The notes under the pieces were generated by a model. It saw only the letters and a list, made by a program, of their open reading frames with translations. It ran no database searches and was not told the DNA's origin. The translations under genes were made by a program, and so were the position numbers. This document shows, one piece after another, positions 50,234 to 59,669 of a stretch of DNA of 64,000 nt. This DNA comes from Promicromonospora soli (GTDB lineage: Bacteria; Actinomycetota; Actinomycetes; Actinomycetales; Cellulomonadaceae): the NCBI RefSeq assembly GCF_014653785.1, contig NZ_BNAS01000001.1, positions 1 to 64,000 on the forward strand. The letters are read 5' to 3'. Every line of letters begins with the position of its first letter. The first letter of the stretch is position 1.

Positions 50234-51526
50234 TCACGGCCGGATGTTCAGCACACCCGTGCCGGCGCCGGACAGGACGGCGGCCCGCGCCTTCCCGGGT
50301 GAAAGTGCCGCGTAGTCGTACGGGACGGTGAAGTCCGTGGTCGAGCTCAGGTGCTCGTAAGCCGTCTCCTCGAACGCGTTGTCCCGCAGGTTCCAGTAGC
50401 CGGTGGTGTCGGTGCCGTACCACCACCCGACCGGGCCCTGGACCTGGTTGGCGTGCGAGTCCTCCTCGCCGCTGCCCGCCCGGTAGAAGTAGTTCCCCTC
50501 CACCAGGATCTGGGCGCCTCCGCGGGCGTTGATCGCCGAGCTGCCGATGGAGTCGAAGTAGTTGTTCAGCACATGCACGTGCGCGTACCGGACCAGCGGC
50601 ACGCGTGAGTTGACGCGCTGGAAGTGGTTGAAGGCGTAGGTGATGTTGTCGGGCGCCAGCGACGGGTCGTCCTCGTGCCCCACAAGGGAGGTCTTCCAGT
50701 GGTCGTGGATGTAGTTCCACGAGATGGTCACGTACTCGGAGTTCCGCTTCACGTCGACGAGGCCGTCGTAGTAGTCCTCGTCGACCGAAAGGTCGCTGAA
50801 GAGCTCGTTGTGGTCGACCCAGACGTTGGTCGAGTGGTCGGTGATGCTGACCGCGTCCTTCTCGCCGGTGTCGACGTGGTGGATCGTCAGGTTCCGGATC
50901 ACGACGTCGTGCGACCGCGTGACCGTGATGCCGACACCGTCCAGCCGGCCGCTCGTCCCGACGCCGAGGATCGAGACGTGCTGCACGTCCTTCACGTCGA
51001 TAGCGCTCTCCGAGAGGTTCTCCTCGGAGATCGTGGTGTCGACATAGATGACGAGGCCCTCGTCGGCACCGCGATCCTGGTGCTCGTCGAGCAGCGTGTA
51101 GAGCGCGTCGCCGGCGCCGCCGTAGGTGCCTGCCACCGCGGAGAGCACGTACTCGTGCACGGTGGCCGCGCCCTGGCCGCCGCTGGTGCCGCCGTTCATC
51201 GCCGCGTAGCCCACGGGTGTGGCGGCGGCCAGGGCGGCCGCCTCGGCCTCCGCCTTCGCCTTGGCCTTTGCCTTGGCCTTCGCCTTTGCCTTTGCCTTGG
51301 CGGCGGCTGCCTCCTCCGCCGACGACGACTTCGAAGGGCTGGGGCTCGGGATGGCCGCGATGGCGGTGGGGCTCGCCCCGGACGTCACCGGACCGTCCGA
51401 CCGGCCGGGCCCGTCGCCACCGGCGATCGTCGGCGCGAGAGCGGCGGCGGCACCCAGGACGACCGCGATACCGGCGATGACAAGGAGGAGCCAGCGAGGA
51501 CGCAGACGGTCCACGAGTGATGCCAT
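50234..51526 (-). CDS. Pectate lyase, PL1 family, membrane-anchored or secreted with an Ala-Lys linker
   Basis: 430 aa. The N-terminal segment RWLLLVIAGIAVVLGAAAAL is a signal anchor or signal peptide. A low-complexity linker (Ser/Pro, then alternating Ala-Lys at ~77-90) precedes the parallel beta-helix at ~105-430. PL1 hallmarks are VWVDHNELFSDLS, YYDGLVDVKRNSEYVTISWN (Ca-binding Asp), IHDHWKTSLVGHEDD and NSRVPLVRYAHVHVLNNYFD (catalytic Arg region). It cleaves polygalacturonate by beta-elimination. The divergent GH43-AbfB gene and the LacI-type operator between them suggest joint induction. Confidence 0.93.
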   Translation of the reverse strand: MASLVDRLRPRWLLLVIAGIAVVLGAAAALAPTIAGGDGPGRSDGPVTSGASPTAIAAIPSPSPSKSSSAEEAAAAKAKAKAKAKAKAKAKAEAEAAALAAATPVGYAAMNGGTSGGQGAATVHEYVLSAVAGTYGGAGDALYTLLDEHQDRGADEGLVIYVDTTISEENLSESAIDVKDVQHVSILGVGTSGRLDGVGITVTRSHDVVIRNLTIHHVDTGEKDAVSITDHSTNVWVDHNELFSDLSVDEDYYDGLVDVKRNSEYVTISWNYIHDHWKTSLVGHEDDPSLAPDNITYAFNHFQRVNSRVPLVRYAHVHVLNNYFDSIGSSAINARGGAQILVEGNYFYRAGSGEEDSHANQVQGPVGWWYGTDTTGYWNLRDNAFEETAYEHLSSTTDFTVPYDYAALSPGKARAAVLSGAGTGVLNIRP

Positions 51527-51691
51527 GGGGGTCTTCCCTGTCGTGAGTGATGGAGGGAAGGCCGCAGGGGCGCGCCGCCCTCGGCTTGAGGCCTGACCTT
51601 GCCGGTGTTCGTGCAGGTCGTCAAGCCTTCAACCGTCCGATCTGGGCTTTGCGGTGCCCCTCCGCCGAGGAACGACCTTCCCCTCCCCCTG

Positions 51692-51705
51692 TGTGAGCGC
51701 TAACA
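51692..51705. promoter_or_regulatory. LacI-family operator TGTGAGCGCTAACA between pectate lyase and GH43-AbfB
   Basis: Identical in all 14 bases to the two sites upstream of GH62 (25764 and 25862). It lies 166 nt before the pectate lyase start and 120 nt before the GH43 start, so it can control both directions. Confidence 0.8.
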
Positions 51706-51824
51706 TGAGCGACGCTTGGCGCGACTCGGGCGCTGACGCCCGCCCGTCGCGGTCCTCGAAGGAGAGAACCAGGCGGCCCCGGCCTCGGTCCCGATCGAGC
51801 CACATGACACGAAGGAGTGTGCAC

Positions 51825-53294
51825 GTGAACCCCACCCGCCCCCTGCGGCGCACAATGACGACCACCGTCGCGATGCTCGTCGCCCTGGCCCTGCTGACCG
51901 CGACCTGGGTGGTCGCGACCGCCCAGCGCGCGGCCGCCCTCGACCCGTTCACCGGCTACCTGATGGCCCACTTCACCGGCGAGTCCACCAACGGCGAGCA
52001 GATCTACCTTGCCCACAGCACCGACGGGCTGAACTGGTCCGACCTGAACAACGGCGCCCCGGTGGTGGTGTCCACTGTCGGCACCCGCGGAGTCCGTGAC
52101 CCCGCGATCGTCCGCTCCCCGCAGGGCGACAAGTACTGGATCATCGCGACCGACCTGCGCATCGCGAGCGGCACGTCATGGTCCGACGCCGTCAGCCGCG
52201 GCAGCAAGTCGCTCGTCGTCTGGGAGTCCACCAACCTCGTGGACTGGTCCGAGCCCCGCCTCGTCGACGTCGCCGGCGGCATCCCGGGCGCGGGCAACGC
52301 CTGGGCCCCCGAGGCGATCTACAACCCCGCCACAGGTGACTACGTCGTCTACTGGGCCACGAGCGCTCCCCTCAACGGCGTCACCAAGCACCGTATCTAC
52401 TACTCGCGCACGACGGACTTCCGGACGTTCACCACCGCGCAGCTCTACATCGATCGCCCCAGCAGCACGCAGGGCATCATCGACACCCAGATCGTCGAGT
52501 CGCCGACGAGCGTCGGCGGCTTCCGCTACTACCGCGCCTCCGCCGACGGCCACATCACCATCGAGGGGAGCAACTCGATCCTCGGCACGTGGACCACGAT
52601 CGGGAACCTCTCCCACATGGGCATCTCCAACGGCACGGGCGGCGGCAACGTGGTCGAGGGCCCGATGTGGATGCCGTTCAACAACGGCACCTCGTGGGGA
52701 CTCTGGCTCGACCAGTACGCCACCGGCCGCGGGTACATGCCCATCCGCTCGACCAACCTCGGCAGCACCCAGAACTTCCAGACCGTGAGCTCCTACAACC
52801 TGGGCGGCACGAAGAAGCGGCACGGGTCGATCCTGCAGATCACCGCAGCCGAGCAGAGCCGGGTCCTCGCCCGCTGGGGCAGCACGGCGGCCACCCGGAT
52901 CCAGTCCTACAACTTCCAGGACCGGTACGTGCGCCACGCCAACTACGACGTGCGCATCGACCCGAACGTGTCGCCCGCCCAGGACGGGCAGTGGCGGATC
53001 GTCCCGGGCCTGGCCGGCACCGGCACGGTCTCGTTCCAGTCCGTGAACCACCCCGACCACTACATGCGGCACGCGGGCTTCGACTTCGTCCTCGCACGCT
53101 ACGACGGCACGTCGAGCTTCCGGGCCGACGCCAGCTTCAAGGCCGTCGCCGGTCTGGCCGAGTCCTCGTGGACGTCCTACCAGTCGTACAACTACCCCGA
53201 CCGGTACATCAGGCACTGGGGCTACGAGCTCCGGCTCGACACCATCACCAATGCGACCGGTCGCGCTGACGCGACCTTCCGCGCCGTGGGCTGA
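51825..53294 (+). CDS. Secreted GH43 enzyme with C-terminal AbfB (CBM42-like) domain
   Basis: 489 aa from a GTG with AAGGAG 7 nt upstream; an ATG at 51804 overlaps that site and is less likely. The signal peptide is TTTVAMLVALALLTATWVVA with cleavage near AAA-LD. The GH43-type propeller follows (YLMAHFTGESTNGEQIYLAH, GVRDPAIVRSPQGDKYWIIA, AWAPEAIYNPATGDYVVYWA). Residues ~350-489 form an AbfB beta-trefoil with three repeats of the type RIQSYNFQDRYVRHANYDVR, SFQSVNHPDHYMRHAGFDFV and SYQSYNYPDRYIRHWGYELR, which bind arabinose side chains. Likely an arabinan/arabinoxylan arabinofuranosidase. Confidence 0.92.
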   Translation: MNPTRPLRRTMTTTVAMLVALALLTATWVVATAQRAAALDPFTGYLMAHFTGESTNGEQIYLAHSTDGLNWSDLNNGAPVVVSTVGTRGVRDPAIVRSPQGDKYWIIATDLRIASGTSWSDAVSRGSKSLVVWESTNLVDWSEPRLVDVAGGIPGAGNAWAPEAIYNPATGDYVVYWATSAPLNGVTKHRIYYSRTTDFRTFTTAQLYIDRPSSTQGIIDTQIVESPTSVGGFRYYRASADGHITIEGSNSILGTWTTIGNLSHMGISNGTGGGNVVEGPMWMPFNNGTSWGLWLDQYATGRGYMPIRSTNLGSTQNFQTVSSYNLGGTKKRHGSILQITAAEQSRVLARWGSTAATRIQSYNFQDRYVRHANYDVRIDPNVSPAQDGQWRIVPGLAGTGTVSFQSVNHPDHYMRHAGFDFVLARYDGTSSFRADASFKAVAGLAESSWTSYQSYNYPDRYIRHWGYELRLDTITNATGRADATFRAVG

Positions 53295-53313
53295 CCCGGC
53301 CTAGCCGCCCGAC

Positions 53314-53351
53314 GGCGGTGGCGCGTCTCCCGCACGGGGCGCGCCACCGCC
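53314..53351 (+). terminator. Terminator hairpin after GH43-AbfB
   Basis: GGCGGTGGCGCG / CGCGCCACCGCC, perfect 12-bp arms with a 14-nt loop, 20 nt after the stop codon. Confidence 0.7.
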
Positions 53352-53488
53352 TTGAGGCGTCCGCCCGCAGCCCCGCGCTGCGGGCCGGCTTCCACGCGGT
53401 CTGGTCGAACGGTGGCACCAGCCACATCTGGGATCCCGCGGGCGTTCTCGTCTGGGATGCTGCAAGTCGCATTTGACCTGGAAAATAC

Positions 53489-53517
53489 TTGCCGTCCGAT
53501 ACGACCTCTGCGATAAT
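53489..53517 (+). promoter_or_regulatory. Sigma-70-type promoter of the GH6 gene
   Basis: TTGCCG (-35) and GATAAT (-10) with exactly 17 nt between them, in a locally AT-rich patch, 91 nt upstream of the endoglucanase start. Transcription would begin near 53524. Confidence 0.65.
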
Positions 53518-53524
53518 TTTGTCC

Positions 53525-53538
53525 GGTTAGCGCTGGCT
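53525..53538. promoter_or_regulatory. Degenerate LacI-type site at the GH6 transcription start
   Basis: GGTTAGCGCTGGCT keeps the AGCGCT core and part of the arms of TGTGAGCGCTAACA and sits directly after the predicted -10 element, a position suited to repression. About 9 of 14 bases agree, so it is a candidate only. Confidence 0.35.
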
Positions 53539-53607
53539 GCGCTTGCTCCCGGCGTTTCGCCAGTTCGACCACGAGACAGTGCCGTCATCCCAGGTCGGAG
53601 GATTCCC

Positions 53608-54930
53608 ATGCTCCATCTCGAACGCAGCCATGCACTTCGGACTACAGCCAGGGGGTTGGCTGTCACGGCCGGTCTTGTTGCGAGCCTCGCCTTCGCGGGT
53701 CCCGCACTGGCCGCGCCGCCACCCCAGGCGACCGGAACGCAGTCGAGCGCTCTGGTCGATCCGCCCGAGCTCTACGTGGACCCGTTCAGCACGACCCTCG
53801 CTGCGGCAGCCGGTCTCACCGGCCAGGCGAAGGCCGACGCCGAGCTGCTGGGCAGCTACCCCACGGCGACGTGGCTGACCTCGGGCACGCCCGCTCAGGT
53901 CGAAACCCGGACGGCCGACGTCGTCGGCCGTGCGAACGCCGCGGACGCTATCCCGATGCTCGTCGCGTACAACATCCCGTTCCGCGACTGCTCGCAGTAC
54001 TCCGCGGGCGGCGCGACCAGCGTCGCCGCGTACAAGGCGTGGATCGACGGTGTCGTCGCCGGCATCGGCGACGACACGGCCATCGTGATCCTCGAGCCCG
54101 ACGGGCTCGGAATCATCCCGTGGTACACCAGCATCGAGGGCACGCTGGAGTGGTGCCGCCCGGCCGAGGCCAATCCGGTCACGGCGGCGATCGATCGCTT
54201 CGACATGCTGAACTACGCGGTCGACGAGCTCGGCGCGCTGCCTGGCACCACCGTCTATCTCGACGGCGGTCACAGTGCCTGGCTCACCGTCGGCGACAAC
54301 GCCTCGCGCCTGATCCGCGCCGGCGTGCAGGACGCGGACGGCTTCTTCGTGAACACGTCGAACTTCCAGTACACGGCGAACGTCACGGCCTACGGCAGCT
54401 GGGTCTCGTCCTGCATCGCCTACGTCACGCAGGTGGTCCCCCTGAACTACTCGGGCTGCCCCAACCAGTACTGGAACGGCGGCCCGGCCACCGGCTGGTC
54501 CGGTGTGGCGATGAACAACTACGGCGTGTGGTCGGCGGGCAACCCGGATCCGGCCCTGAACACGTCGGGCATCGACTCCCGCTACGACCTGATCCTCGGG
54601 TCGGTGGAGCCGTCGACGCACTACGTGATCGACACGTCGCGCAACGGACGCGGTGCCTGGGACTCCCCGAACGGCGTCTACAGCGACCCTGAGGAATGGT
54701 GCAACCCGCCGGGACGCGGCCTCGGGCCTCGCCCCACGCTCGACACCGGCAACGAGCTGGTCGACGCCCACCTGTGGATCAAGGTCCCGGGTGAGTCCGA
54801 CGGCAAGTGCTATCGCGGTACGAGCGGCCCGCTCGACCCCGCGCGTGGCATCGAGGATCCCGCTGCCGGCGGCTGGTTCGTGCAGCAGGCGCGCGAGCTG
54901 ATCGTGCAGGCGGTGCCGACCATCCCATAG
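53608..54930 (+). CDS. Secreted GH6 endoglucanase / cellobiohydrolase-type cellulase
   Basis: 440 aa with GGAGG upstream of the ATG. The signal peptide (RGLAVTAGLVASLAFAGPAL, cleavage near LAA-PP) leads to a single GH6 catalytic domain. Active-site elements are PFRDCSQYSAGG (acid Asp), VILEPDGLGIIP and VDAHLWIKVPGESDGKC (base Asp region); Cys pairs in DCSQYS/EWCRP and SCIAY/GCPN fit conserved disulphides. No cellulose-binding module is present, unlike many actinobacterial GH6 enzymes. It hydrolyses beta-1,4-glucan with inversion. Confidence 0.95.
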   Translation: MLHLERSHALRTTARGLAVTAGLVASLAFAGPALAAPPPQATGTQSSALVDPPELYVDPFSTTLAAAAGLTGQAKADAELLGSYPTATWLTSGTPAQVETRTADVVGRANAADAIPMLVAYNIPFRDCSQYSAGGATSVAAYKAWIDGVVAGIGDDTAIVILEPDGLGIIPWYTSIEGTLEWCRPAEANPVTAAIDRFDMLNYAVDELGALPGTTVYLDGGHSAWLTVGDNASRLIRAGVQDADGFFVNTSNFQYTANVTAYGSWVSSCIAYVTQVVPLNYSGCPNQYWNGGPATGWSGVAMNNYGVWSAGNPDPALNTSGIDSRYDLILGSVEPSTHYVIDTSRNGRGAWDSPNGVYSDPEEWCNPPGRGLGPRPTLDTGNELVDAHLWIKVPGESDGKCYRGTSGPLDPARGIEDPAAGGWFVQQARELIVQAVPTIP

Positions 54931-54936
54931 GCATCG

Positions 54937-54984
54937 TGTCGCACGTCGGGACCCGGTACACACCCGAGGTCCCGACGTGCGACA
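54937..54984. terminator. Bidirectional terminator between GH6 and MFS genes
   Basis: TGTCGCACGTCGGGACC / GGTCCCGACGTGCGACA, perfect 17-bp arms with a 14-nt loop, 6 nt after the GH6 stop and 15 nt from the convergent MFS stop. Confidence 0.8.
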
Positions 54985-54999
54985 GCATGCCGCCCGGGC

Positions 55000-56196
55000 C
55001 TACCGGCGAATCGGGTCCGGGAGCGCGCTCCGCGACGAGATCGCGACGATCGTCAGGCACAGCGCCGCGGCGACCGCGCCGAAGCCGAACATCTCGCCGT
55101 AGGACCAGGTCTCGCGCAGCCAGGCGAGCACCATCGGGACGAAGAACCCGAGGTAGGTCAGGGAGTAGAACACGGCGGTCAGCCCGGCGAGCCGGCCGGG
55201 CCCTGCGATGCGCGCTACCTCGCTCAGCCCGGCCACGAGAGCCAGCCCGTAACCCGTCCCGAGCACCACGGCCGCCAGCACGCCCAGCGGCAGCGAGAGC
55301 GCCACCGACGCCGAGGCGGCGAGCGCCATCCCCACGGTCACGATGCCGAGCGCCACGATGGACGCGCGGGCCGACGACGGCGTGTCGATCCGCCGCGCCA
55401 CCACCTGGATGCCGATGCCGCAACCGAGGGCGAGCACGGCCATGATCCCGGCGAAGGCGACAGGGATGCCGCCGGCATGATCGGTGAGCAGACTGGGCAG
55501 GACCGCGAAGGCGCTGCCGGCGCAGCCGAACACCCAGGGCGCGAGCGGCACCACGACGCGCAGGAACCGAGGGTGCCGGACGGCGGTGATGCGCAGGTCG
55601 TCGAGCAGGGGCGCCCGCTCGCCGGCCGGCAGGGCCGGACGGGTCTCCGGGACACGCAGCAGCCACGCACCGGCGAGCAGCGCGCCGGCCGCGTGCAGCA
55701 CGTACGAGAGGAGCGTGGGCCAGGGGGCGAACTGCGCGAGCATGGCGGCCACGCCCGCGCCCGAGAGGAATCCGGCGGTGAGGGCCAGCGATCCGCGGCG
55801 CGGCCCGGCGCCCCGGTCTCCGGTCGCGGCGCTGAGCTCCGTGAGCCAGGTGGACCCGACTGCCATGGCGAGGCCGAGCGCGACGCCGCACAGCAGCCGC
55901 CCGATCGCGAGCACCACCGGGCTGGCCGGATCCAGGGCGAGCACGAGCGAACCGAGCGCCGAGACCGGCGCCGCGGGCAGCAGGAGCGGACGGCGGCCGA
56001 ACCGGTCGGACAGCGGCCCACCCAGCAGCAGCGCGGGCACGAGTCCGAACACGTACACGGCCAGCAGGGCGTCCACGGTGACGGGCCCCATGTTCCCCTG
56101 CTCGCGGTACATCACGAGCAGCGGGGTGAACTCGTTACCGCCCCACGCCACGGCCACCAGGACGGCGGCGACCGCCCACCAGGTTCGCCGTCCCAT
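55000..56196 (-). CDS. MFS transporter (DHA1-like)
   Basis: 398 aa with about 12 hydrophobic helices. The conserved loop GGPLSDRFGRRPLLLPAAPV (motif A) and GRLLCGVALGLAMAVGSTWL are visible. It starts 3 nt downstream of the lgt stop, so it may be at the end of that transcript. Substrate unknown; drug or metabolite export is usual for this group. Confidence 0.9.
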   Translation of the reverse strand: MGRRTWWAVAAVLVAVAWGGNEFTPLLVMYREQGNMGPVTVDALLAVYVFGLVPALLLGGPLSDRFGRRPLLLPAAPVSALGSLVLALDPASPVVLAIGRLLCGVALGLAMAVGSTWLTELSAATGDRGAGPRRGSLALTAGFLSGAGVAAMLAQFAPWPTLLSYVLHAAGALLAGAWLLRVPETRPALPAGERAPLLDDLRITAVRHPRFLRVVVPLAPWVFGCAGSAFAVLPSLLTDHAGGIPVAFAGIMAVLALGCGIGIQVVARRIDTPSSARASIVALGIVTVGMALAASASVALSLPLGVLAAVVLGTGYGLALVAGLSEVARIAGPGRLAGLTAVFYSLTYLGFFVPMVLAWLRETWSYGEMFGFGAVAAALCLTIVAISSRSALPDPIRR

Positions 56197-56199
56197 GGG

Positions 56200-57180
56200 C
56201 TACTTGGTGTCGGACGGCCCGGTCGGCTCGGCGCCCTCGCCCTTGGCGTCTCCGGCGCTCTCGGTCTCGGCTGCACTCTCGGCGTCCTCTTCCGCGGGCT
56301 CCCGCCCCGGCTGGTAGACCGACAGCTCGGGCTCCGGGTGCCGCCGTCCCTGCACCACGACGATCGCGATACCCAGCAGGATCGCTACCCCCGACGTCCA
56401 GATGTTCGCCGGGACGCCCAGGGGGGCGTCGCTCGTGGGGTCGATCCGGATGGACTCGAGCCAGATGCGGCCCAGCCCGTACCAGATCAGGTAGAGGCCG
56501 AACATGCGGCCCCAGCGCAGGCCTGGCCCCGGGTTCTCCAGGGCGGCGTTCCGGCGTTCGACCCGCCGTTCGATGGCGAGCAGCAGCGCGACCCCGATGA
56601 GGTTCCAGATCATCTCGTACAGGAACAGCGGGTGGAACAAGGTGCCCTCGGGCGTACCGGCCGGGAACATCGGTGCGTCGGACCGGATCTCCAGGCCCCA
56701 GGGCAGCGTCGTCGGCAGCCCGAACAGCTCCTGGTTCACGTAGTTGCCGAGCCGCCCGATCGCCTGGGCGACGAGCAGGCCGGGCGCGAGCGCGTCGGCG
56801 AACGACCCGAACCGCAGGCCCGTCAGGCGGCACCCGATCCAGACGCCCACGGCGCCGCCGAGCAGCGACCCGAACAAGGCGTTGCCGCCCTCCCAGATCC
56901 GCACCCAGGCCCACGCGTCGACCTCAGGCCCGGTGAAGTCGTCGAGGTGGGTGAGCACGTGGTAGATCCGGGCGCCGACGATGCCGATCGGCACCGCCCA
57001 CATCGCGATGTCGAGAGCGAGCCCGGGGGCGGCTCCGCGTGCGCGGAGGCGCCGGTCGGTGATGTACGCGGCGGCGACGATGCCCGCGAGCAGGCACAGG
57101 GCGTAGGTGTGGATGGTGAGCGGGCCCAGGCTGAACTGGGACCACACCGGGTCGGGGCTGGGGATACTGGCCGGAAGCAC
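56200..57180 (-). CDS. lgt: Prolipoprotein diacylglyceryl transferase
   Basis: 326 aa integral membrane enzyme that transfers diacylglycerol from phosphatidylglycerol to the lipobox Cys of prelipoproteins. The Lgt signature is AIGRLGNYVNQELFGLPT; other conserved parts are HTYALCLLAGIVAAAYITDR, YHVLTHLDDF and HPLFLYEMIWNLIG, GRIWLESIRID. A charged C-terminal tail (Glu/Ala-rich) is an actinobacterial extension. It serves lipoproteins such as the metal-binding protein at 3021. Confidence 0.96.
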   Translation of the reverse strand: MLPASIPSPDPVWSQFSLGPLTIHTYALCLLAGIVAAAYITDRRLRARGAAPGLALDIAMWAVPIGIVGARIYHVLTHLDDFTGPEVDAWAWVRIWEGGNALFGSLLGGAVGVWIGCRLTGLRFGSFADALAPGLLVAQAIGRLGNYVNQELFGLPTTLPWGLEIRSDAPMFPAGTPEGTLFHPLFLYEMIWNLIGVALLLAIERRVERRNAALENPGPGLRWGRMFGLYLIWYGLGRIWLESIRIDPTSDAPLGVPANIWTSGVAILLGIAIVVVQGRRHPEPELSVYQPGREPAEEDAESAAETESAGDAKGEGAEPTGPSDTK

Positions 57181-57252
57181 GACCCGAAGGTACCGCGAGA
57201 CGGTGACATCGTGGGCATCGAGCCCACGCGCCGAGCCTCCGGGGGCCCTACC

Positions 57253-58800
57253 TCAGCGCTTGCGCTTCTCCCGCACCCGCACCGAGATCTCGATGGGCGT
57301 GCCCTCGAAGCCGAACGTCTCGCGCAGGCGACGCTCGATGAACCGGCGGTAGCCGGCCTCGATGAACCCCGTGGCGAAGATGACGAACCGCGGCGGACGG
57401 GTCGAGGCCTGCGTGGCGAACAGGATGCGCGACTGCTTGCCGCCGCGCAGGGGGTGCGGGTGAGCGGCCACGAGCTCGCCCAGGAACGCGTTCAGCTTGC
57501 CCGTAGGGACGCGACGGTCCCACGACGCAAGCGACCGCTCGATCGCCGGAACCAGACGCTCGCTGTGCCAGCCGGTGCGCGCCGACAGGTTGACCCGCGG
57601 CGCCCACGCGATCTGCACCAGCTCCTTCTCGATCTCACGCTCGAGGAAGGGACGGCGGTCCTCGTCCATGAGGTCCCACTTGTTGTACGCGATGACGAGC
57701 GCGCGGCCGGCGTCCACGACCTGCTGGATCACACGGATGTCCTGCTCGGTCAGCGGGTTCGACGCGTCCACCAGGACCACGCCGATCTCGGCCTTCTCGA
57801 TGGCGGCCGCGGTGCGCAGCGAGGCGTAGAAGTCGGCGCCCTTGGTCTGGTGCACGCGGCGGCGGATGCCGGCGGTGTCCACGAACCAGTACGGGATGCC
57901 GCGCAGCTCGATGAGCTCGTCGACCGGGTCGCGGGTGGTGCCCGCCACCTCGTCGACGACCACGCGCTCCGAGCCCGCGATCTTGTTCAGCAGCGAGGAC
58001 TTGCCCACGTTCGGGCGTCCGACGAGCGCCACGCGGCGCGGGCCCGAGGGCCGCAGCTTGCCGTGTGCGGACTGCGTCGGCAGCGCCTTGACCGCGGCGT
58101 CGAGCAGGTCACCCGTGCCGCGGCCGTGCAGGGCGGAGACGGGGTACGGCTCCCCCAGGCCCAGTGCCCACAGGTACGTGGCGTCCGCCTCGCCCGACGC
58201 GCCGTCCACCTTGTTGGCGCACAGCACCACCGGCTTGCCGGAGCGGCGCAGGAGCTCCACGACCCGCTCGTCGGTGGCGGTGGCGCCGACGGCGGCGTCG
58301 ACCACGAAGACGACGGCGTCGGCCAGGGAGATCGCGACCTCGGCCTGCTCCGCCACCTTGGACTCGATGCCGGCGACGTCGGTCTCCCAGCCGCCCGTGT
58401 CCACGAGCATGAACCGGCGGCCGGCCCACTCGGCCGGGTAGGACACGCGGTCGCGCGTCACGCCCGGCTTGTCGGCCACTACCGCCTCGCGGCGGCCGAT
58501 GATGCGGTTGACCAGGGTCGACTTCCCGACGTTCGGCCGCCCGACGATAGCCAGCACGGGCAGCGCCTGCTCGGCCTCGGCCTCCTCGTCGGTCCACTCG
58601 GACTCAAGGAGCGCCTGGTCCGACTCGTCGAGCTCGAACTCCTCGAGCCCCACCCGCAGGGCGCGCTCGCGCGCGAGGTCGTCCTCGGTCTCGGTGAGAT
58701 CGAGGTCGGGTGCGACCGGGGCGGCAGCGTCCAGGGCAGCATCATCTCGGGCCGCCGCGTCCAGGGCAGCAGCCTCCGATGCAGAGGAGTCGTGGGTCAT
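57253..58800 (-). CDS. der: Ribosome-biogenesis GTPase Der
   Basis: 515 aa with two consecutive GTPase domains: G1 [15 protein letters not shown]3 DTGGWE and G4 NKVD in the first; G1 [15 protein letters not shown]3 DTAGI and G4 NKWD in the second. The C-terminal KH-like domain follows ([40 protein letters not shown]). The first ~70 residues are an acidic Ala-rich extension. Der is needed for 50S assembly. It lies just downstream of cmk, the usual order in actinobacteria. Confidence 0.97.
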   Translation of the reverse strand: MTHDSSASEAAALDAAARDDAALDAAAPVAPDLDLTETEDDLARERALRVGLEEFELDESDQALLESEWTDEEAEAEQALPVLAIVGRPNVGKSTLVNRIIGRREAVVADKPGVTRDRVSYPAEWAGRRFMLVDTGGWETDVAGIESKVAEQAEVAISLADAVVFVVDAAVGATATDERVVELLRRSGKPVVLCANKVDGASGEADATYLWALGLGEPYPVSALHGRGTGDLLDAAVKALPTQSAHGKLRPSGPRRVALVGRPNVGKSSLLNKIAGSERVVVDEVAGTTRDPVDELIELRGIPYWFVDTAGIRRRVHQTKGADFYASLRTAAAIEKAEIGVVLVDASNPLTEQDIRVIQQVVDAGRALVIAYNKWDLMDEDRRPFLEREIEKELVQIAWAPRVNLSARTGWHSERLVPAIERSLASWDRRVPTGKLNAFLGELVAAHPHPLRGGKQSRILFATQASTRPPRFVIFATGFIEAGYRRFIERRLRETFGFEGTPIEISVRVREKRKR

Positions 58801-58898
58801 GCCTCCATTGTCGCAGGCCTGGAACCCTCAGGCCGCCTCGCCGCCGTATGACCTGCGTCGCTCCGCCCGCCTCGGGCGGACGACGGCCGCTCCGCGGC

Positions 58899-59624
58899 TC
58901 AGGCCGACGACGCGACCTCGCGCCCGGTCACCTGCGTGACGACCGCGAGCACGGCGTCGACCGTCTGCTCGAAGTCGAGGTCGCTCGAGTCGACCGTCAC
59001 AACGCCGTCCGCGGCCACCAGGAACTGCGTCACCTTGGCGTCGTCCTGGTCACGGCGCAGCACCTGGTCCCGCGTGGCGTCCACCGCTTCTGTGTCGGCG
59101 GCGCCGTGCACCTCCAGGGACCGGCGGCGCAGGCGGGCCTCCTCGGAGGCGGTGAGCAGCACGCGGACATCGGCGTCGGGCGCCACGACCGTGGTGATGT
59201 CGCGGCCCTCGGCCACGATCCCCCGGCCGCCCGAGTACCCGGCCTGGACCGCGCTGCACTCCTGGTCGATGATCTCGCGCTGCAGCCGCTTGAGCTCCGC
59301 CCGCACGTCGAGGTTGGACGCCACCTTCGACACGTTCGTCGTGACCTCGGTGGTGCGGATCGTCACAGCGACGTCCCGCCCGTCCAGCTCGACGCCCGGC
59401 GCGGCCGGGTCCAGCCCCAGGACCAGCGGCATCGCGCGGACCGCCGTGGCAACCGACGCGGCGTCGTCCAGGTCCGCCGTCTCCATGCTCCACACGGTGG
59501 CCGCCCGGTACATGGCGCCCGTGTCGAGGTAGGCGAGGCCGAGCCGCGCCGCGACCGCCTTCGAGACGCTCGACTTGCCGGAGCCCGACGGCCCGTCGAT
59601 GGCGATCACTACGGGGCTGGTCAC
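58899..59624 (-). CDS. cmk: Cytidylate kinase
   Basis: 241 aa. The P-loop is AIDGPSGSGKSSVSKAVAAR and the start of the substrate site is GLAYLDTGAMYRAATVWSME; SGGRGIVAEGRDITTVVAPD is the CMP-binding loop and LRRRSLEVHG the lid region. It phosphorylates CMP/dCMP. It sits between the pseudouridine synthase and der in the housekeeping operon. Confidence 0.96.
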   Translation of the reverse strand: MTSPVVIAIDGPSGSGKSSVSKAVAARLGLAYLDTGAMYRAATVWSMETADLDDAASVATAVRAMPLVLGLDPAAPGVELDGRDVAVTIRTTEVTTNVSKVASNLDVRAELKRLQREIIDQECSAVQAGYSGGRGIVAEGRDITTVVAPDADVRVLLTASEEARLRRRSLEVHGAADTEAVDATRDQVLRRDQDDAKVTQFLVAADGVVTVDSSDLDFEQTVDAVLAVVTQVTGREVASSA

Positions 59625-59669
59625 AGTGCTGTTCTCCTCAGAGTTCGGGGTGGTCGGACATCACGGGTG

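Noticed and set aside
55477-58851. 1124-codon plus-strand open frame
   Set aside because: It spans the antisense of an MFS gene, lgt and der; composition is shadow-like.
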